Shown: positions 15,619 to 26,047, counted from the stretch's first letter. The stretch is DNA of 64,000 nt from Streptomyces hawaiiensis (GCF_004803895.1 NZ_CP021978.1:62001-126000); one strand, 5' to 3'. Notes: a model not told the origin generated them from the sequence alone. Translations and numbers: made by a program.

Positions 15619-18600
15619 GGAGACCACGCCACACGGCTCTGACCTGCGAGAAGAGGCCGATCAGCGGTACGTCCCGCCAGGCGGGAGCAGTGGCCGAACT
15701 TTCTTCTCAGGTGGCCGCCGGGCGGGAAGCGGCCTCGGGCCGGATGCGAATGTCATCGCTCTCCGGCAGCCCTCACATCACGACCCGGACGACACCAACA
15801 AGCACTACCGAGCACCAGGGAACGCGCACCACCAACGAGTACCGCCTACATCAACCCCCGGCACCCGCCGGGGGCTGCGTCGTGCTGCCCGGAGGAGGCC
15901 ACTGTGCCCACCTTCGAGACACTCCCCCGCTTCACCGCCGACCTCCCAGCACCTCACTCCCGCCCACCCCGTGTACATCGACCCCTCGGTCGGACTCGGG
16001 AGGTCGGAGCGGACCGTGCTGTCCTCCGACGGCGACAAGTTCTGGCAGTTCAACGGCGACTACGGCGTCGGCCGGTGCAGCGTGGCGGGGCCGTACTACT
16101 GCGGCAACAACTACACGAACCGCATGCTCTTCGAGTTCTCGCCGTCGAAACTGGCGGGCAAGTACATCCTCGACGCCACGTTCCGCGCGTACGAGACCTG
16201 GTCGTTCTCCTGTGAGCCCAAGTGGGTGGACCTGGAGCGCACCGACAACATCTCCGAGGGGACCCGCTGGCCGGGCCCGGCTCAGCTCGACCAGATGGGC
16301 GACCGGCATGTGTCGGCCGGGCGTGGCGGCAACTGCACTCCCGACCAGCCTGATGCCTGGGTCGAGTTCAACGACAACCCGGAGGAGTCGGACGAGAACC
16401 TGGCGTCGACGGTGCGCAAGTTCGCCGACGGCAAGATCCACCGGCTCACCTTCATGCTGCGGGCCAAGGATGAGGGCGACCCCTCGGCGTGGAAGCGGTT
16501 CGACGACAACGCCGAGCTCAAGGTCAACTACGCCTATAAGCCGGGCGTGCCTACCGACGTCGGTGTCATCCCGGGCGACGGCTCCACCGCCTACTGCAAG
16601 ACGTCCTCCTCCGATCCGCTGATCGTCACTCGGATCGACCCGATGGTGCAGGCCCGGGTGCAGACCCAGGTCGAGCACAGCGCGGGTGACGAAGAGGGCT
16701 CTCTGCAGGCCGAGTACATCGTGGAGCGCGGTGACGACGCCGCCTGGCACCAGGTGTGGTCGGACTACCGGCCGAACTCCGGCTGGGACCCGGACGGCAC
16801 CCTGGAGAGGATGCGCACGACCAACCGTGCGGACGGCGGCCTGTACCGGCTCAAGGCGCGCACGCAGTCGCACTGGTCGTACGGCGGCAAGTCGGGTGAC
16901 CTGTTCTCGTCGTACTCCAAGTGGTGCTACTTCAAGATCGACTCGACGGCGCCCAAGGCTCCGGTGATCACCACGGGCAGCCCGTACACCGCGTGCACTA
17001 CGAACCTGTGCGAGGGCAAGGGTGGCCCGGGCGTCCCCGGCAGCTTCACCTTCAAGCCCAACGCGGCGGACAAAGACATCGCCGGCTACCGCTGGCGGCT
17101 GCTGACCACCTCCGCCAAGGAGACCAAGACGGTCAGCGGCTCCTCGGTTACCGTGCCGAACGTGACGCCGTCACTGTCCGGCACTCAGGTGCTGTCGGTG
17201 GAGGCCAAAGACGTACGCAGCCGGTGGGGTACCCCCGCCGAGTTCACCTTCAAGGTCGCCCCCGCCTCCGGCCCCTCCGGCACCTGGCACTTCGACGACG
17301 GCGCCCCGGACTCCGGTGTGACGGTCGCCAAGGACACCGCCGCCGAGGGCACACGGCACGATGCCACGCTCCACACTGCCGGTGCGGGATGGTCGACGCT
17401 GGCCCGGCGCGGTGACGCGGACTACTCGCTGTGGATGGACAGCACCGTTCCCGAGAACCAGAAGGCGTACGCGGCAACAGCCACCCCGGCCGTGAACACG
17501 AAGGACTCTTTCACCGTCTCGGCGTGGGCCTATCTGACGGACGCCTCGCAGAACCGTGTGGTGCTCGCGGCCCCGGGGACTGACGCCTCGGCGTTCACCC
17601 TGTATTACTCCGCCGCGTACAAGAAGTGGGTGTTCAACCGAACCGCCGCTGACGTCACGGAAGGCCAGACCTATCTGCGGTCGCTCTCCGACACCGGTGC
17701 GCCGCCAGTGAAGGTGTGGACGCACTTGGCGGGTGTCTTCGATACCCAGGGCGACACGGACAAGACCAACGACACCATCCAGTTGTTCGTCAACGGCCGG
17801 CCGCAGGGCAAACCGGTGGTGCTCACCTCGCTTTCGACCGCGTACACGCCGTGGGTTTCCTCCGGCGGCATGCAGTTCGGCCGCTCGCTGGTGGGCGGCA
17901 GCTACGGGGAGAACTTCCGCGGCCGCCTCGACGAGGTGTCCGTGTGGCAGCGGGCGCTGACCGCGGACGAGGTCACCGAGCAGGCACAGCTGTCGGAGAA
18001 CGGCGTCCCCCTGCACGAGCTGGTGGCTCACTGGGACGCCGCGGCCTCCACGGGCACCGAGCTCAAGGAGCTGACCTCGTACCCTGCCGGTCCGATGAAG
18101 CTGTCGGCCTCGGGCGCGGTTCTCGACGCGGACAACGACGCCCTGGTCCTGAATGGCACGGCCGGCTATGCCTCGGCGACCGGACCGGTCACCGACGAGT
18201 CCGGCTCCTTCACCGCCACTGCGCGGGTGCGGCTCGACTCCGTGAAGCTCGCGGCCAAGCCCGTCGGCTACCAGGCTCAAGTGGCCGGGCAGCAGGCAAG
18301 CGGCGGAGAGTCCTCGTGGGCGCTGTGGGTCGTCAAGCCCGCCGACGACCTCTACCAGTGGAAGTTCACCCGCACAGCGCTCGGCACGGACGGCAAGGTC
18401 ACCCAGAGCGCTGAGGTGCCCGGCGGTGACATCGCCGAGGTCGACACCTGGGTGCAGGTCACCGGCGTCTTCGACGCACAGGAGGCCTGGGAGTGGACCG
18501 ACCCGGACGACGGATCGAGCGAGACCAAGTACGGCAGGCTCCACCTGTACGTGGGCGAGTTCGACCAGCCCGCAGAGGGTGACTCCGGGTTCACCGCACC

Positions 18601-18745
18601 GCAGCAGGGCGTCGGCGCGATCACTGCGGGCCGCGGCAGCACCGGGCACTACCTGCCCGGCTCCCTGGAGGAAGTGCGCGTCTGGACAGGTGCGATGAGC
18701 GCCGACCAGATCAGCTCACAGGTCCTCGGAACGAACATGCTCTGA
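15617..18745 (+). CDS. LamG-domain surface/secreted protein, 5'-truncated
   Basis: The open frame is 1042 codons, but family-like sequence begins only at about 15965 (YIDPSVGLGRSERTVLSSDG). The first ~115 codons overlap the relaxase start and foreign DNA and are probably not native, so signal peptide and N-terminal domain are lost. Two LamG-like jelly-roll domains follow: one from about residue 555 (GTWHFDDG; RLDEVSVWQRALTADEV) and one from about residue 800 to the end (LEEVRVWTGAMSADQI). In Streptomyces such genes commonly precede large RHS genes, as here, and may present or anchor the RHS product. GTG 15971 is one in-frame start; whether it is translated is unknown. Confidence 0.7.
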   Translation: METTPHGSDLREEADQRYVPPGGSSGRTFFSGGRRAGSGLGPDANVIALRQPSHHDPDDTNKHYRAPGNAHHQRVPPTSTPGTRRGLRRAARRRPLCPPSRHSPASPPTSQHLTPAHPVYIDPSVGLGRSERTVLSSDGDKFWQFNGDYGVGRCSVAGPYYCGNNYTNRMLFEFSPSKLAGKYILDATFRAYETWSFSCEPKWVDLERTDNISEGTRWPGPAQLDQMGDRHVSAGRGGNCTPDQPDAWVEFNDNPEESDENLASTVRKFADGKIHRLTFMLRAKDEGDPSAWKRFDDNAELKVNYAYKPGVPTDVGVIPGDGSTAYCKTSSSDPLIVTRIDPMVQARVQTQVEHSAGDEEGSLQAEYIVERGDDAAWHQVWSDYRPNSGWDPDGTLERMRTTNRADGGLYRLKARTQSHWSYGGKSGDLFSSYSKWCYFKIDSTAPKAPVITTGSPYTACTTNLCEGKGGPGVPGSFTFKPNAADKDIAGYRWRLLTTSAKETKTVSGSSVTVPNVTPSLSGTQVLSVEAKDVRSRWGTPAEFTFKVAPASGPSGTWHFDDGAPDSGVTVAKDTAAEGTRHDATLHTAGAGWSTLARRGDADYSLWMDSTVPENQKAYAATATPAVNTKDSFTVSAWAYLTDASQNRVVLAAPGTDASAFTLYYSAAYKKWVFNRTAADVTEGQTYLRSLSDTGAPPVKVWTHLAGVFDTQGDTDKTNDTIQLFVNGRPQGKPVVLTSLSTAYTPWVSSGGMQFGRSLVGGSYGENFRGRLDEVSVWQRALTADEVTEQAQLSENGVPLHELVAHWDAAASTGTELKELTSYPAGPMKLSASGAVLDADNDALVLNGTAGYASATGPVTDESGSFTATARVRLDSVKLAAKPVGYQAQVAGQQASGGESSWALWVVKPADDLYQWKFTRTALGTDGKVTQSAEVPGGDIAEVDTWVQVTGVFDAQEAWEWTDPDDGSSETKYGRLHLYVGEFDQPAEGDSGFTAPQQGVGAITAGRGSTGHYLPGSLEEVRVWTGAMSADQISSQVLGTNML
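15903..15968 (+). pseudogene. 5' stub of a small RelE-like/hypothetical gene
   Basis: A perfect GGAGGAGG site precedes GTG 15903, and the first codons read VPTFETLPRFTADL, a start I associate with small Streptomyces proteins of RelE-like type. A frame slip then gives QHLTPAH before homology changes abruptly to the LamG gene at ~15965. The stub marks the left joint of the LamG/RHS block. Confidence 0.4.
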
Positions 18746-18758
18746 CGCTTCCGCCCCA

Positions 18759-18791
18759 CCGGGCCCGGCAGGTACTGCCCGGGCCCGGCGG
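18759..18791. terminator. GC-rich stem-loop after the LamG gene
   Basis: CCGGGCCCGGCAG pairs with CTGCCCGGGCCCGG around a GTA loop with one bulged C, 14 bp after the LamG stop. It may end or attenuate transcription before the RHS gene. Confidence 0.6.
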
Positions 18792-18888
18792 GGCCGTCGC
18801 GGGTCACCCTCCCTCACACCGCCCCGTCCCCCGCCGCGCGGGGGCGCAGCGCGCCCGGCTTCCGGCCGGACGCAGAAAGAACACCCAC

Positions 18889-21800
18889 ATGAACCCCTTG
18901 GGGAAATACCGGCTGCCGAGAAGCAGCCGGTCGGCAGCGGACGGAACCGTCCGCTGGATGCCCGGCCTCGCGCTGGGCATGGGCCTGGCCATGTTGCCGG
19001 GCCTGCTGTCACCCGTCGCGTTCGCGGCGGATCGGGACGACCCGCTGGGTCGTCCGACGCTGAAGGACGCGCGCTCAGTCGACGTGTCGCCGCTGACGGC
19101 GAAGGCAAACCGCAAGGCCGCTCGTGCGGTGGCTGAGGGCGAGGCCGCCGACGCGGCCGCCGCCCGGCGGGCCCGCACCGACCAGAACCGGTCGGTGACC
19201 TGGCCCGGCAAGGGCACCGCACAGCTGACCCTGCCTGACAAGGGGGCGGCAGAGGCGAAGCCGGGCTCGCTGCCTCTGACGCTGGAGCCGGTCTCCGGCA
19301 AGAAGCGCGCGGCCGGCTCGGTCCGGGTGAACGTCCTGGACCAGAAGGCGGCCAGGGCACTGGGCGTCAAGGGCGTGGTCCTGGCCGTCACCGGCCCGAA
19401 GACCGGCGGGCGGGCCGAACTCGGCGTCGACTACTCCGCGTTCGCCTCGGCCTACGGAGCCGACTGGGCCGGCCGGCTGCAAATGCAGCAGCTGCCCGAT
19501 TGTGCGTTGAGCGACCCCGCCAAGGCCAAATGCCGTACCCGGCTTCCGCTCGAAACTACGAACAAACGGGGCGCCGACGAGCTGAGCGCACCGCTGGCTT
19601 TCGCACCCGCGGCCCGCTCAGCGAGCACCGGCTCGACGATGGTCCTCGCGCTCGCGGCAGGATCACAGTCCGGCGCCGGTGATCTGGGGGCGACTCCGCT
19701 CGCGGCGTCCTCGACCTGGGAGGCGGGCGGTTCGTCCGGCACGTTCACCTGGTCGTACCCGCTGCGCACCCCGCCGGCCGCGGCCGGTCCGCAGCCGGAG
19801 CTGCAGATCTCCTACGACTCGGGCAGCGTGGACGGCCGCACGGCCTCGACGAACAACCAGGGCACGGCGCTCGGCGAGGGCTTCGACATCACCTCGTCGT
19901 ACATCGAGCGGCAGTACGGCTCGTGCGACGACGACGGCCAGGACGACAAGTACGATCTGTGCTGGAAGTACGACAACGCCTCGATCGTGCTGAACGGCAA
20001 GGCCACGGAGCTGGTCAAGGACGACACCAGCGGTAAGTGGCGGCTGAAGAGCGACGACGCCTCCACCGTCGAGCGGCGCACCGGCGCCGACAACGGTGAC
20101 GACAACGGCGAGTTCTGGACCGTCACCACCGGTGAGGGCACCGTCTACACCTTCGGCCTGAACAAGCTGCCGGGCGCGGGTACGGACGACCGCACCAAGT
20201 CGGTGTGGACCGTGCCGGTGTTCGGCGACGACGAGGGCGAGCCGGGCTACTCCGACGGTTCGAGCTTCTCGGGCCGGGACAAGAAGCAGGCCTGGCGCTG
20301 GAACCTCGACCTGGTCGAGGACACCCACGGCAACTCCTCCACGTACTGGTACGAGGACGAGAACAACCACTACGACAAGCTCGGTGACGACAACACCGGC
20401 ACCGCGTACACCCGCGGCGGCTATCTGAAGGAGATCCGCTACGGCCAGCGCAAGGGTGCCCTGTTCTCCACCACTCCGGCGGCCTCGAACAAGGTGGTCT
20501 TCTCCTACGCTGAGCGCTGCGTCGCCAGCGGCACCGGCTGTGACGCGCTGACCGAGGACAAGCGGGACAACTGGCCCGACGTGCCCTACGACGCCATCTG
20601 CAAGGAAGGCGACAAGTGCACCGGGAACGTGGGCCCCTCGTTCTTCACCCGCAAGCGGATGACCGGTGTCACCACCTATGCGTGGGACGCCGCTGCCGCG
20701 ACGCCCGCGTACGCGGCGATCGATGGCTGGTCGTTCAAGCAGCTGTACCTGGACCCGGGCGACACCGGTGACTCCACCGACCAGTCGCTGTGGCTCGACT
20801 CCATCACGCACACCGGCAAGCGAGGCACTGATCTCGCCATGGACCCGGTGAAGTTCACCCACGAGTTCAAGCCGAACCGGGTCGACGGCCCCTCCGACGA
20901 CATCCTGTCGTTCGAAAAGCCCCGACTGAAGACCATCGTCTCCGAGGCCGGCGCCCAGACGATCGTGTCCTACATGGAGGCCGACTGCGTCTACGGCCAG
21001 ACCATGCCCAAGGTCGACGAGAACACCAAGCGCTGCTACCCGGTCAAGTGGTCGCCCAACGGCGAGCAGGAGCTGATCCTCGACTGGTTCCAGAAGTACC
21101 CGGTCAGCGCGGTCAAGACAACAGACCCGTTCGGCGGCTCCGAGGCTGTCCACCACAGCTACCAGTACTCCGGAGGCGGCGCCTGGCACTACGACGACGA
21201 CCCGATGACTCCGGCCAAAAAGCGCACCTGGTCGATGTGGCGCGGCTTCGAGAAGGTCACGCACCTCACCGGCGTCAGCGAGGGCACCCAGTCCAAGACG
21301 GTCACGGTGTACCTGCGCGGTATGCACGGCGACCGCGTCCTCGGCCCGGACGGCAAGACGCCCGACCCGGACAAGCGCAGAACCGCCAAGGTGACCGGCA
21401 TCAAGGCCGGCGAGATCACCGACTCGGACCAGTACGCGGGATTCGTACGCGAGACCGTCACCTATGACGGCACTGCGGAGGTGTCCGGCTCGGTCGCCGA
21501 CCCGTGGTCCGAGCGCACCGCGACGCAGCACAAGTCGTACGCCGACACCGAGGCGTACTACGTGCGCACGGCCGCCACGCACGAGCGCACCCGGGTGACG
21601 TTTGGCGGCACCGCGAGGGACCGCGTCCGCACCACCGTCACCTCGTACGACGACCACGGCATGCCTGAGACGATCGAGGACAAGGGCGACGACGCGATCA
21701 GCGGCGACGAGACGCGCACGCGCACCTGGTACGCGCGCAACGCCGACCAGGGCATCAACTCCCTCGTCTCGCGCACTCGCAAGGTCGCGAAGCTCTGCTC

Positions 21801-24800
21801 GGTGACGGATACGTCCCTCGACCTGCCCGCGGACAACACCCGTCCCGGTGACGTCATCGAGGACACCGCGATCGTCTACGACGACCCCGCCGCGACCGGC
21901 TGGAGCGCCTCGCAGAAGCCGGTCCGGGGCGACGCATCCTGGACCGGCCGCGCGAAGTCGTACTCCGCGGCCACCCCGGCCTGGCAGAAGGTCACCAGCA
22001 CGACCTTCGACGCGCTCGGCCGCGCTCTGGTCGTGAAGGACACCAACAACCTGCCGACCACCAGCGCGACCTACACACCCGCCGGGAGCGGGCCGCTCAC
22101 CGCGACCTCGACCGAGGACGCCAAGAAGTTCAAGACCACCACCAAGGTGGACATCGGAACCGGCTCGGCCATGAAGGTCACCGACCCCAACGGCAAGATC
22201 ACCGAGTCCGAGTTCGACAGCCTGGGCCGACTCACCAAGCTCTGGCTGCCCAACCGCTCCAAGGCCCTGAACAAGACGCCGAACCACACCTATGCGTACA
22301 AGGTCACGAACTCGGCGATGCCGTGGGTGGCGATTAGCACGCTCAAGGGCGACGGGTCTGGCTACAACACCACCTACGAGATCTTCGACTCGCTGCTGCG
22401 TTCACGTCAGGTGCAGTCGCCCACGCCGGTCGGCGGTCGGCTGATCAGCCAGACGCTGTACGACTCGCGGGGTCTGGCCGTCTCCCGGCAGTCCGACATC
22501 TGGGACGAGCAGTCCGCACCGTCGGGCACGGCGGTGCAGATCGACGGCGGACAGGCACCCCGGCAGACCGACACCACGTACGACGGTGCCGGCCGGGTCG
22601 TCAAGGAGGTGATGAAGACCTCCAACGTCACCCGTTGGTCGGTCGAGAACACCTACACCGGGGACACGGTGACCAGCACCGCGCCGGCCGGTGGCCAGGC
22701 CACGGCGGTGGTGACCAACGCGCTCGGGCAGACCACGGAGCGTCGCGAGTACGGCGGCCCCAAGCCTGAAGGTGCCTACACCACCACGGGCTACACCTAC
22801 GCTCCGGGCGGTCTGCAGAAGACCATCACCGGGCCGGACAAGGCCACGTGGTCGTACGAGTACGACCTGTTCGGCCGTGTCCGCAAGTCGACGGATCCGG
22901 ACACCGGCACCACACAGCCGGAGTTCGACGTACTGGACCGGCAGATCAAGTCGACGGACTCGGAGGGGCGCAGCCTTCTCACCGAGTACGACGACCTGGG
23001 CCGCAGGACCGGCCTGTGGAAGACCAGCAAGACCGACGCCAACAAGCTCGCTGCGTGGACCTTCGACACCCTGGCCAAGGGGCACCAGGACACAGCAACC
23101 CGTTATGACGGGGGCGCCACCGGCAAGGCGTACACCGCGACGGTCACCAAGTACTCGGCCCAGTACCAGGTCGAGAGCACCCAGTTCTCGCTGCCGGACG
23201 ACGATGAGTTGGTGAAGGCGGGCGTCCCGAAGACGCTGTCATTCTCCACCGGCTACCGGCTCGACGGCACGGTCTCTCAGGCAGCGCAGCCCGCGGTCGG
23301 CGGACTGCCCGCCGAGACGGTCTCCTACAAATACAACGCGACCGGCCAGCAGATCACGTCCCAGGGTACGAGCGGATATCTCCAGGGCGCCACGTTCTCG
23401 CCGCAGGGCGACCTGCGTCAGCTCGCTCTCGGCACGGACGGCACAGACACCGCGAAGAAGGCGTACCTCAACTACGACTACGAGGCCGGAACCCGGCGCC
23501 TCGTGCGCTCCTACGTCACCGACGACGTGCACGGCTACATGCCACAGGAGCTGAAGTTCAAGCAGGACGCCGCGGGCAACGTCACGTCGATCTTCGACGG
23601 CACCACACAGGGCGGCACCACCAAGCCCGACTACCAGTGCTTCGCCTACGACGGCCACAGCCGTCTGACCGAGGCCTGGACGCCCAAGACCCCCGACTGC
23701 GCGGCTGCCGGGCGCACCCAGGCGAACATCGACGGTGCGGCGCCGTACTGGACGTCGTACACCTACAACGAAGCCGGTCAGCGCAAGACCGAGACCAAGC
23801 ACACGGCCTCGGCAACCACCACGACCGACTACTCCTACGGCAACACGCCCACCAACCAGCCGCACCCCCTCACCAAGACGACGACCGGGAGCACCACTCA
23901 GAACTACGAGTACGACAAGACCGGAAACACCACCAAGCGGCCCGGACCGGCCGCCCAGCAGTCCCTCGACTGGAATGCCGAGGGCAAGCTGGCCAGGACG
24001 ACCGAGGGACCGGCCGAGACCAGCTACCTCTACGACGCCGACGGTGAGCTCCTCATCCGGCGTGCGAAGGGAGACGGCGACACCGTCCTCTACCTCGGTG
24101 CCACCGAGGTCCGCCTGACGGTCAAGGGGACGGCCAAGACCCTCTCCGGCACGCGCTACTACACTGCCAACGGCCAGAACATCGCATGCCGGACCGCTGT
24201 CAGCGGCACATCGGGAAGCAAACTGAGCTTCCTGGCCGCCGACCACCACGGCACGTCCTCAATAGCCATGGACGCCACAACGTTCACCGTCGTCAAGCGC
24301 TACACGTCGCCGTTCGGTGCCTCGCGCGGCCCGAAGGCGACCACCTGGCCGGACGACAAGGGCTTCCTGGGCAAGCCGACCGACGCCGCCACAGGCCTCA
24401 CCCACGTCGGAGCACGTGAGTACGACCCCGGAATCGGCCAGTTCACCAGCGTCGACCCGGTGCTCTCACTCGACCAGCACCAGTCCATGAACGGCTACGC
24501 CTACGCGGACAACAGCCCCATAACCTTCAGCGACCCGACGGGGCTCAAGAAGGGCGGCGGTGGCCTGGGCGATCTGCTCGGCATCATCGGCGCCGTGATC
24601 GGCGGCACGGTCGGAGCCGTGCTCGGCGTCGTGGGCGACGCTATCTCCAGTATCGGCGGCGGTGGCGGCGGCGGTGGCGGCGGCGGTGGCGGCGGTGGCG
24701 GCGGGACCGGCACGGCCACCTACGCCAGCACCGGCACGACGACCTGCTACTACGCGATGGGCATGAACCAGTGCACCACGACCGGTGGCGCGCCGCCCAT

Positions 24801-25461
24801 GACCGACAACAACCTCAACACCGGCAACAGCTGCGGCGGAACGAGCTCCGGCTACCCGGCCTGCCCGGGCCTGATCGGTGAACAGGGCGACCCCGAGCAG
24901 GTCAAGGAACTGCTGCTCATCGGCTGCGGCTGGATCCCCATCCTTGGAGCCGGTTGCGACGGCTACGACGTCAAGCGCTCAGCCGACGAAGGCGACAAGC
25001 TCGGCGCGGGCCTCGGCATCATGGGCTTCATCCCGATCATCGGCGACTTCATCAAGCTGCCCGACCAGCTGAAAGACCTCGAGCGCGTCGCGGACGTAGC
25101 GAAGGCCGCGAAGGCCCGTCCCATCGTGAAGTGGTCCACGCCGGAGTACGACGGATGGCAGCATGTCCTGGACAACCACAGGACGAGCGGCCCGGGCTAC
25201 TCGAGCGATCCCGACGGAAAGGGAGTGTTCGAGGGTAAGTTTGTCAAGGGAGACAAGCTCAAGAAGCGAATTCAGGAAGCCGTAGGAAACGGCAAGGCAA
25301 TGCCGAACGATAAGGGGCGTGACGGAGTCGTGTATGAGTACAACTTCGGTCCCGGTAATGCAGTCGGTCGCCTTTCCAAGAACCAGGGCGGGGGAATCTC
25401 GACGGGAATCAAAGTCATTCTCAATCATGACGGGTCCCTGCGCACCGCCCACCCCATCTAG
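18889..25461 (+). CDS. Secreted RHS-repeat polymorphic toxin with a C-terminal nuclease-like domain
   Basis: This 2190-residue protein starts with a Sec signal peptide (hydrophobic LALGMGLAMLPGLLSPVAFA, cleavage before ADRD). Residues ~270-800 resemble SpvB/TcaC-like propeller segments. YD/RHS repeats follow (YDSLGR, YDLFGRVRKSTDPDTGT), and the RHS core ends near residue 1885 at YADNSPITFSDPTGL, where the family shell releases its toxin tip. A run of 16 glycines (~24659-24706) and a hydrophobic linker precede the last ~115 residues (WQHVLDNHRTSGPG; GVFEGKF; VVYEYNFGP; GISTGIKVILNHDG; LRTAHPI). Their paired histidines and S/T-x-x-x-P-like end resemble BECR-fold RNase toxins (barnase, EndoU, colicin E5/D, RelE). 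The enzyme type is inferred; toxin status is likely. Confidence 0.83.
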   Translation: MNPLGKYRLPRSSRSAADGTVRWMPGLALGMGLAMLPGLLSPVAFAADRDDPLGRPTLKDARSVDVSPLTAKANRKAARAVAEGEAADAAAARRARTDQNRSVTWPGKGTAQLTLPDKGAAEAKPGSLPLTLEPVSGKKRAAGSVRVNVLDQKAARALGVKGVVLAVTGPKTGGRAELGVDYSAFASAYGADWAGRLQMQQLPDCALSDPAKAKCRTRLPLETTNKRGADELSAPLAFAPAARSASTGSTMVLALAAGSQSGAGDLGATPLAASSTWEAGGSSGTFTWSYPLRTPPAAAGPQPELQISYDSGSVDGRTASTNNQGTALGEGFDITSSYIERQYGSCDDDGQDDKYDLCWKYDNASIVLNGKATELVKDDTSGKWRLKSDDASTVERRTGADNGDDNGEFWTVTTGEGTVYTFGLNKLPGAGTDDRTKSVWTVPVFGDDEGEPGYSDGSSFSGRDKKQAWRWNLDLVEDTHGNSSTYWYEDENNHYDKLGDDNTGTAYTRGGYLKEIRYGQRKGALFSTTPAASNKVVFSYAERCVASGTGCDALTEDKRDNWPDVPYDAICKEGDKCTGNVGPSFFTRKRMTGVTTYAWDAAAATPAYAAIDGWSFKQLYLDPGDTGDSTDQSLWLDSITHTGKRGTDLAMDPVKFTHEFKPNRVDGPSDDILSFEKPRLKTIVSEAGAQTIVSYMEADCVYGQTMPKVDENTKRCYPVKWSPNGEQELILDWFQKYPVSAVKTTDPFGGSEAVHHSYQYSGGGAWHYDDDPMTPAKKRTWSMWRGFEKVTHLTGVSEGTQSKTVTVYLRGMHGDRVLGPDGKTPDPDKRRTAKVTGIKAGEITDSDQYAGFVRETVTYDGTAEVSGSVADPWSERTATQHKSYADTEAYYVRTAATHERTRVTFGGTARDRVRTTVTSYDDHGMPETIEDKGDDAISGDETRTRTWYARNADQGINSLVSRTRKVAKLCSVTDTSLDLPADNTRPGDVIEDTAIVYDDPAATGWSASQKPVRGDASWTGRAKSYSAATPAWQKVTSTTFDALGRALVVKDTNNLPTTSATYTPAGSGPLTATSTEDAKKFKTTTKVDIGTGSAMKVTDPNGKITESEFDSLGRLTKLWLPNRSKALNKTPNHTYAYKVTNSAMPWVAISTLKGDGSGYNTTYEIFDSLLRSRQVQSPTPVGGRLISQTLYDSRGLAVSRQSDIWDEQSAPSGTAVQIDGGQAPRQTDTTYDGAGRVVKEVMKTSNVTRWSVENTYTGDTVTSTAPAGGQATAVVTNALGQTTERREYGGPKPEGAYTTTGYTYAPGGLQKTITGPDKATWSYEYDLFGRVRKSTDPDTGTTQPEFDVLDRQIKSTDSEGRSLLTEYDDLGRRTGLWKTSKTDANKLAAWTFDTLAKGHQDTATRYDGGATGKAYTATVTKYSAQYQVESTQFSLPDDDELVKAGVPKTLSFSTGYRLDGTVSQAAQPAVGGLPAETVSYKYNATGQQITSQGTSGYLQGATFSPQGDLRQLALGTDGTDTAKKAYLNYDYEAGTRRLVRSYVTDDVHGYMPQELKFKQDAAGNVTSIFDGTTQGGTTKPDYQCFAYDGHSRLTEAWTPKTPDCAAAGRTQANIDGAAPYWTSYTYNEAGQRKTETKHTASATTTTDYSYGNTPTNQPHPLTKTTTGSTTQNYEYDKTGNTTKRPGPAAQQSLDWNAEGKLARTTEGPAETSYLYDADGELLIRRAKGDGDTVLYLGATEVRLTVKGTAKTLSGTRYYTANGQNIACRTAVSGTSGSKLSFLAADHHGTSSIAMDATTFTVVKRYTSPFGASRGPKATTWPDDKGFLGKPTDAATGLTHVGAREYDPGIGQFTSVDPVLSLDQHQSMNGYAYADNSPITFSDPTGLKKGGGGLGDLLGIIGAVIGGTVGAVLGVVGDAISSIGGGGGGGGGGGGGGGGGTGTATYASTGTTTCYYAMGMNQCTTTGGAPPMTDNNLNTGNSCGGTSSGYPACPGLIGEQGDPEQVKELLLIGCGWIPILGAGCDGYDVKRSADEGDKLGAGLGIMGFIPIIGDFIKLPDQLKDLERVADVAKAAKARPIVKWSTPEYDGWQHVLDNHRTSGPGYSSDPDGKGVFEGKFVKGDKLKKRIQEAVGNGKAMPNDKGRDGVVYEYNFGPGNAVGRLSKNQGGGISTGIKVILNHDGSLRTAHPI
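24659..24706 (+). repeat. Poly-glycine codon run in the RHS gene
   Basis: Sixteen consecutive glycine codons (mostly GGC/GGT) separate the RHS core and its hydrophobic segment from the toxin part. Such a run is prone to length change and probably acts as a flexible tether. Confidence 0.75.
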
Positions 25462-25465
25462 GCCG

Positions 25466-26047
25466 ATGGCGGATCCGTGGCCGGACGTGCGGAGCCTCCG
25501 CGCGTCCGGCCACGCACGACAATCAGGACAGGACTTGCTGTACATCGACTTCACACCCGACAGCGACATGGACATTCCTGCTGGCGCCGCGCGTGCCTGG
25601 CGGGAAGGGCTGATCGGGCTCGCCACCCTCAGCGCGACGGATCTGCGCTACGGATGGTTCGCGTACCAGATCGACTTCAAGGTGGGCGGGCACGCGTTTC
25701 TGTCCGCGACGCGGGAACCGCTGGTCGACATCATGTTCACCCTGGCGTACACCCTGCAGGAGCTGCGCGCGGGCGGCTCGGCGGAGATCAATTTCACCGA
25801 GAACTCCTACGTGATTCACCTCAAACTCGTGGGCGATCGGGTCAGGTTCACCTCGTCGCACCGAACACCCGCCGTGCCCCCGGAATGCCCGGTCGAGGAT
25901 TACACCGCCGCGGTGCGCGCCTTCGTCGCCTCCGGCGTCGCCTACCTAGTGGAGAGCCGTCCGGCTCTTGCGGAGAACCCGGTCCTTGACGAACTCCGGG
26001 CGCTTGTGTCGGGTCCGGCGGGTGGTGTCACCGGCAACCAGGAATGA
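25466..26047 (+). CDS. Candidate immunity protein for the RHS toxin
   Basis: The ATG at 25466 lies 4 bp after the RHS stop, the standard place for an immunity gene. The 193-residue product is soluble, without signal peptide or membrane segment (LLYIDFTPDSDMDIPAGAAR; YGWFAYQIDFKVGG; SAEINFTENSYVIHLKL). I do not recognise its family. Immunity proteins bind and block their own toxin in the cytoplasm. The evidence is position plus the toxin-like tip upstream. The longer open frame back to 25319 overlaps the toxin and is unlikely. Confidence 0.65.
   Translation: MADPWPDVRSLRASGHARQSGQDLLYIDFTPDSDMDIPAGAARAWREGLIGLATLSATDLRYGWFAYQIDFKVGGHAFLSATREPLVDIMFTLAYTLQELRAGGSAEINFTENSYVIHLKLVGDRVRFTSSHRTPAVPPECPVEDYTAAVRAFVASGVAYLVESRPALAENPVLDELRALVSGPAGGVTGNQE

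Noticed and set aside
15690..17960. Long alternative frames over the LamG gene
   Set aside because: Shadow frames of high-GC coding DNA; arginine/threonine-rich nonsense without family features.
19663..22287. An 874-codon minus-strand open frame opposite the RHS gene
   Set aside because: It is antisense to the clear RHS reading frame and has valine/glycine/arginine composition typical of GC-rich shadows.
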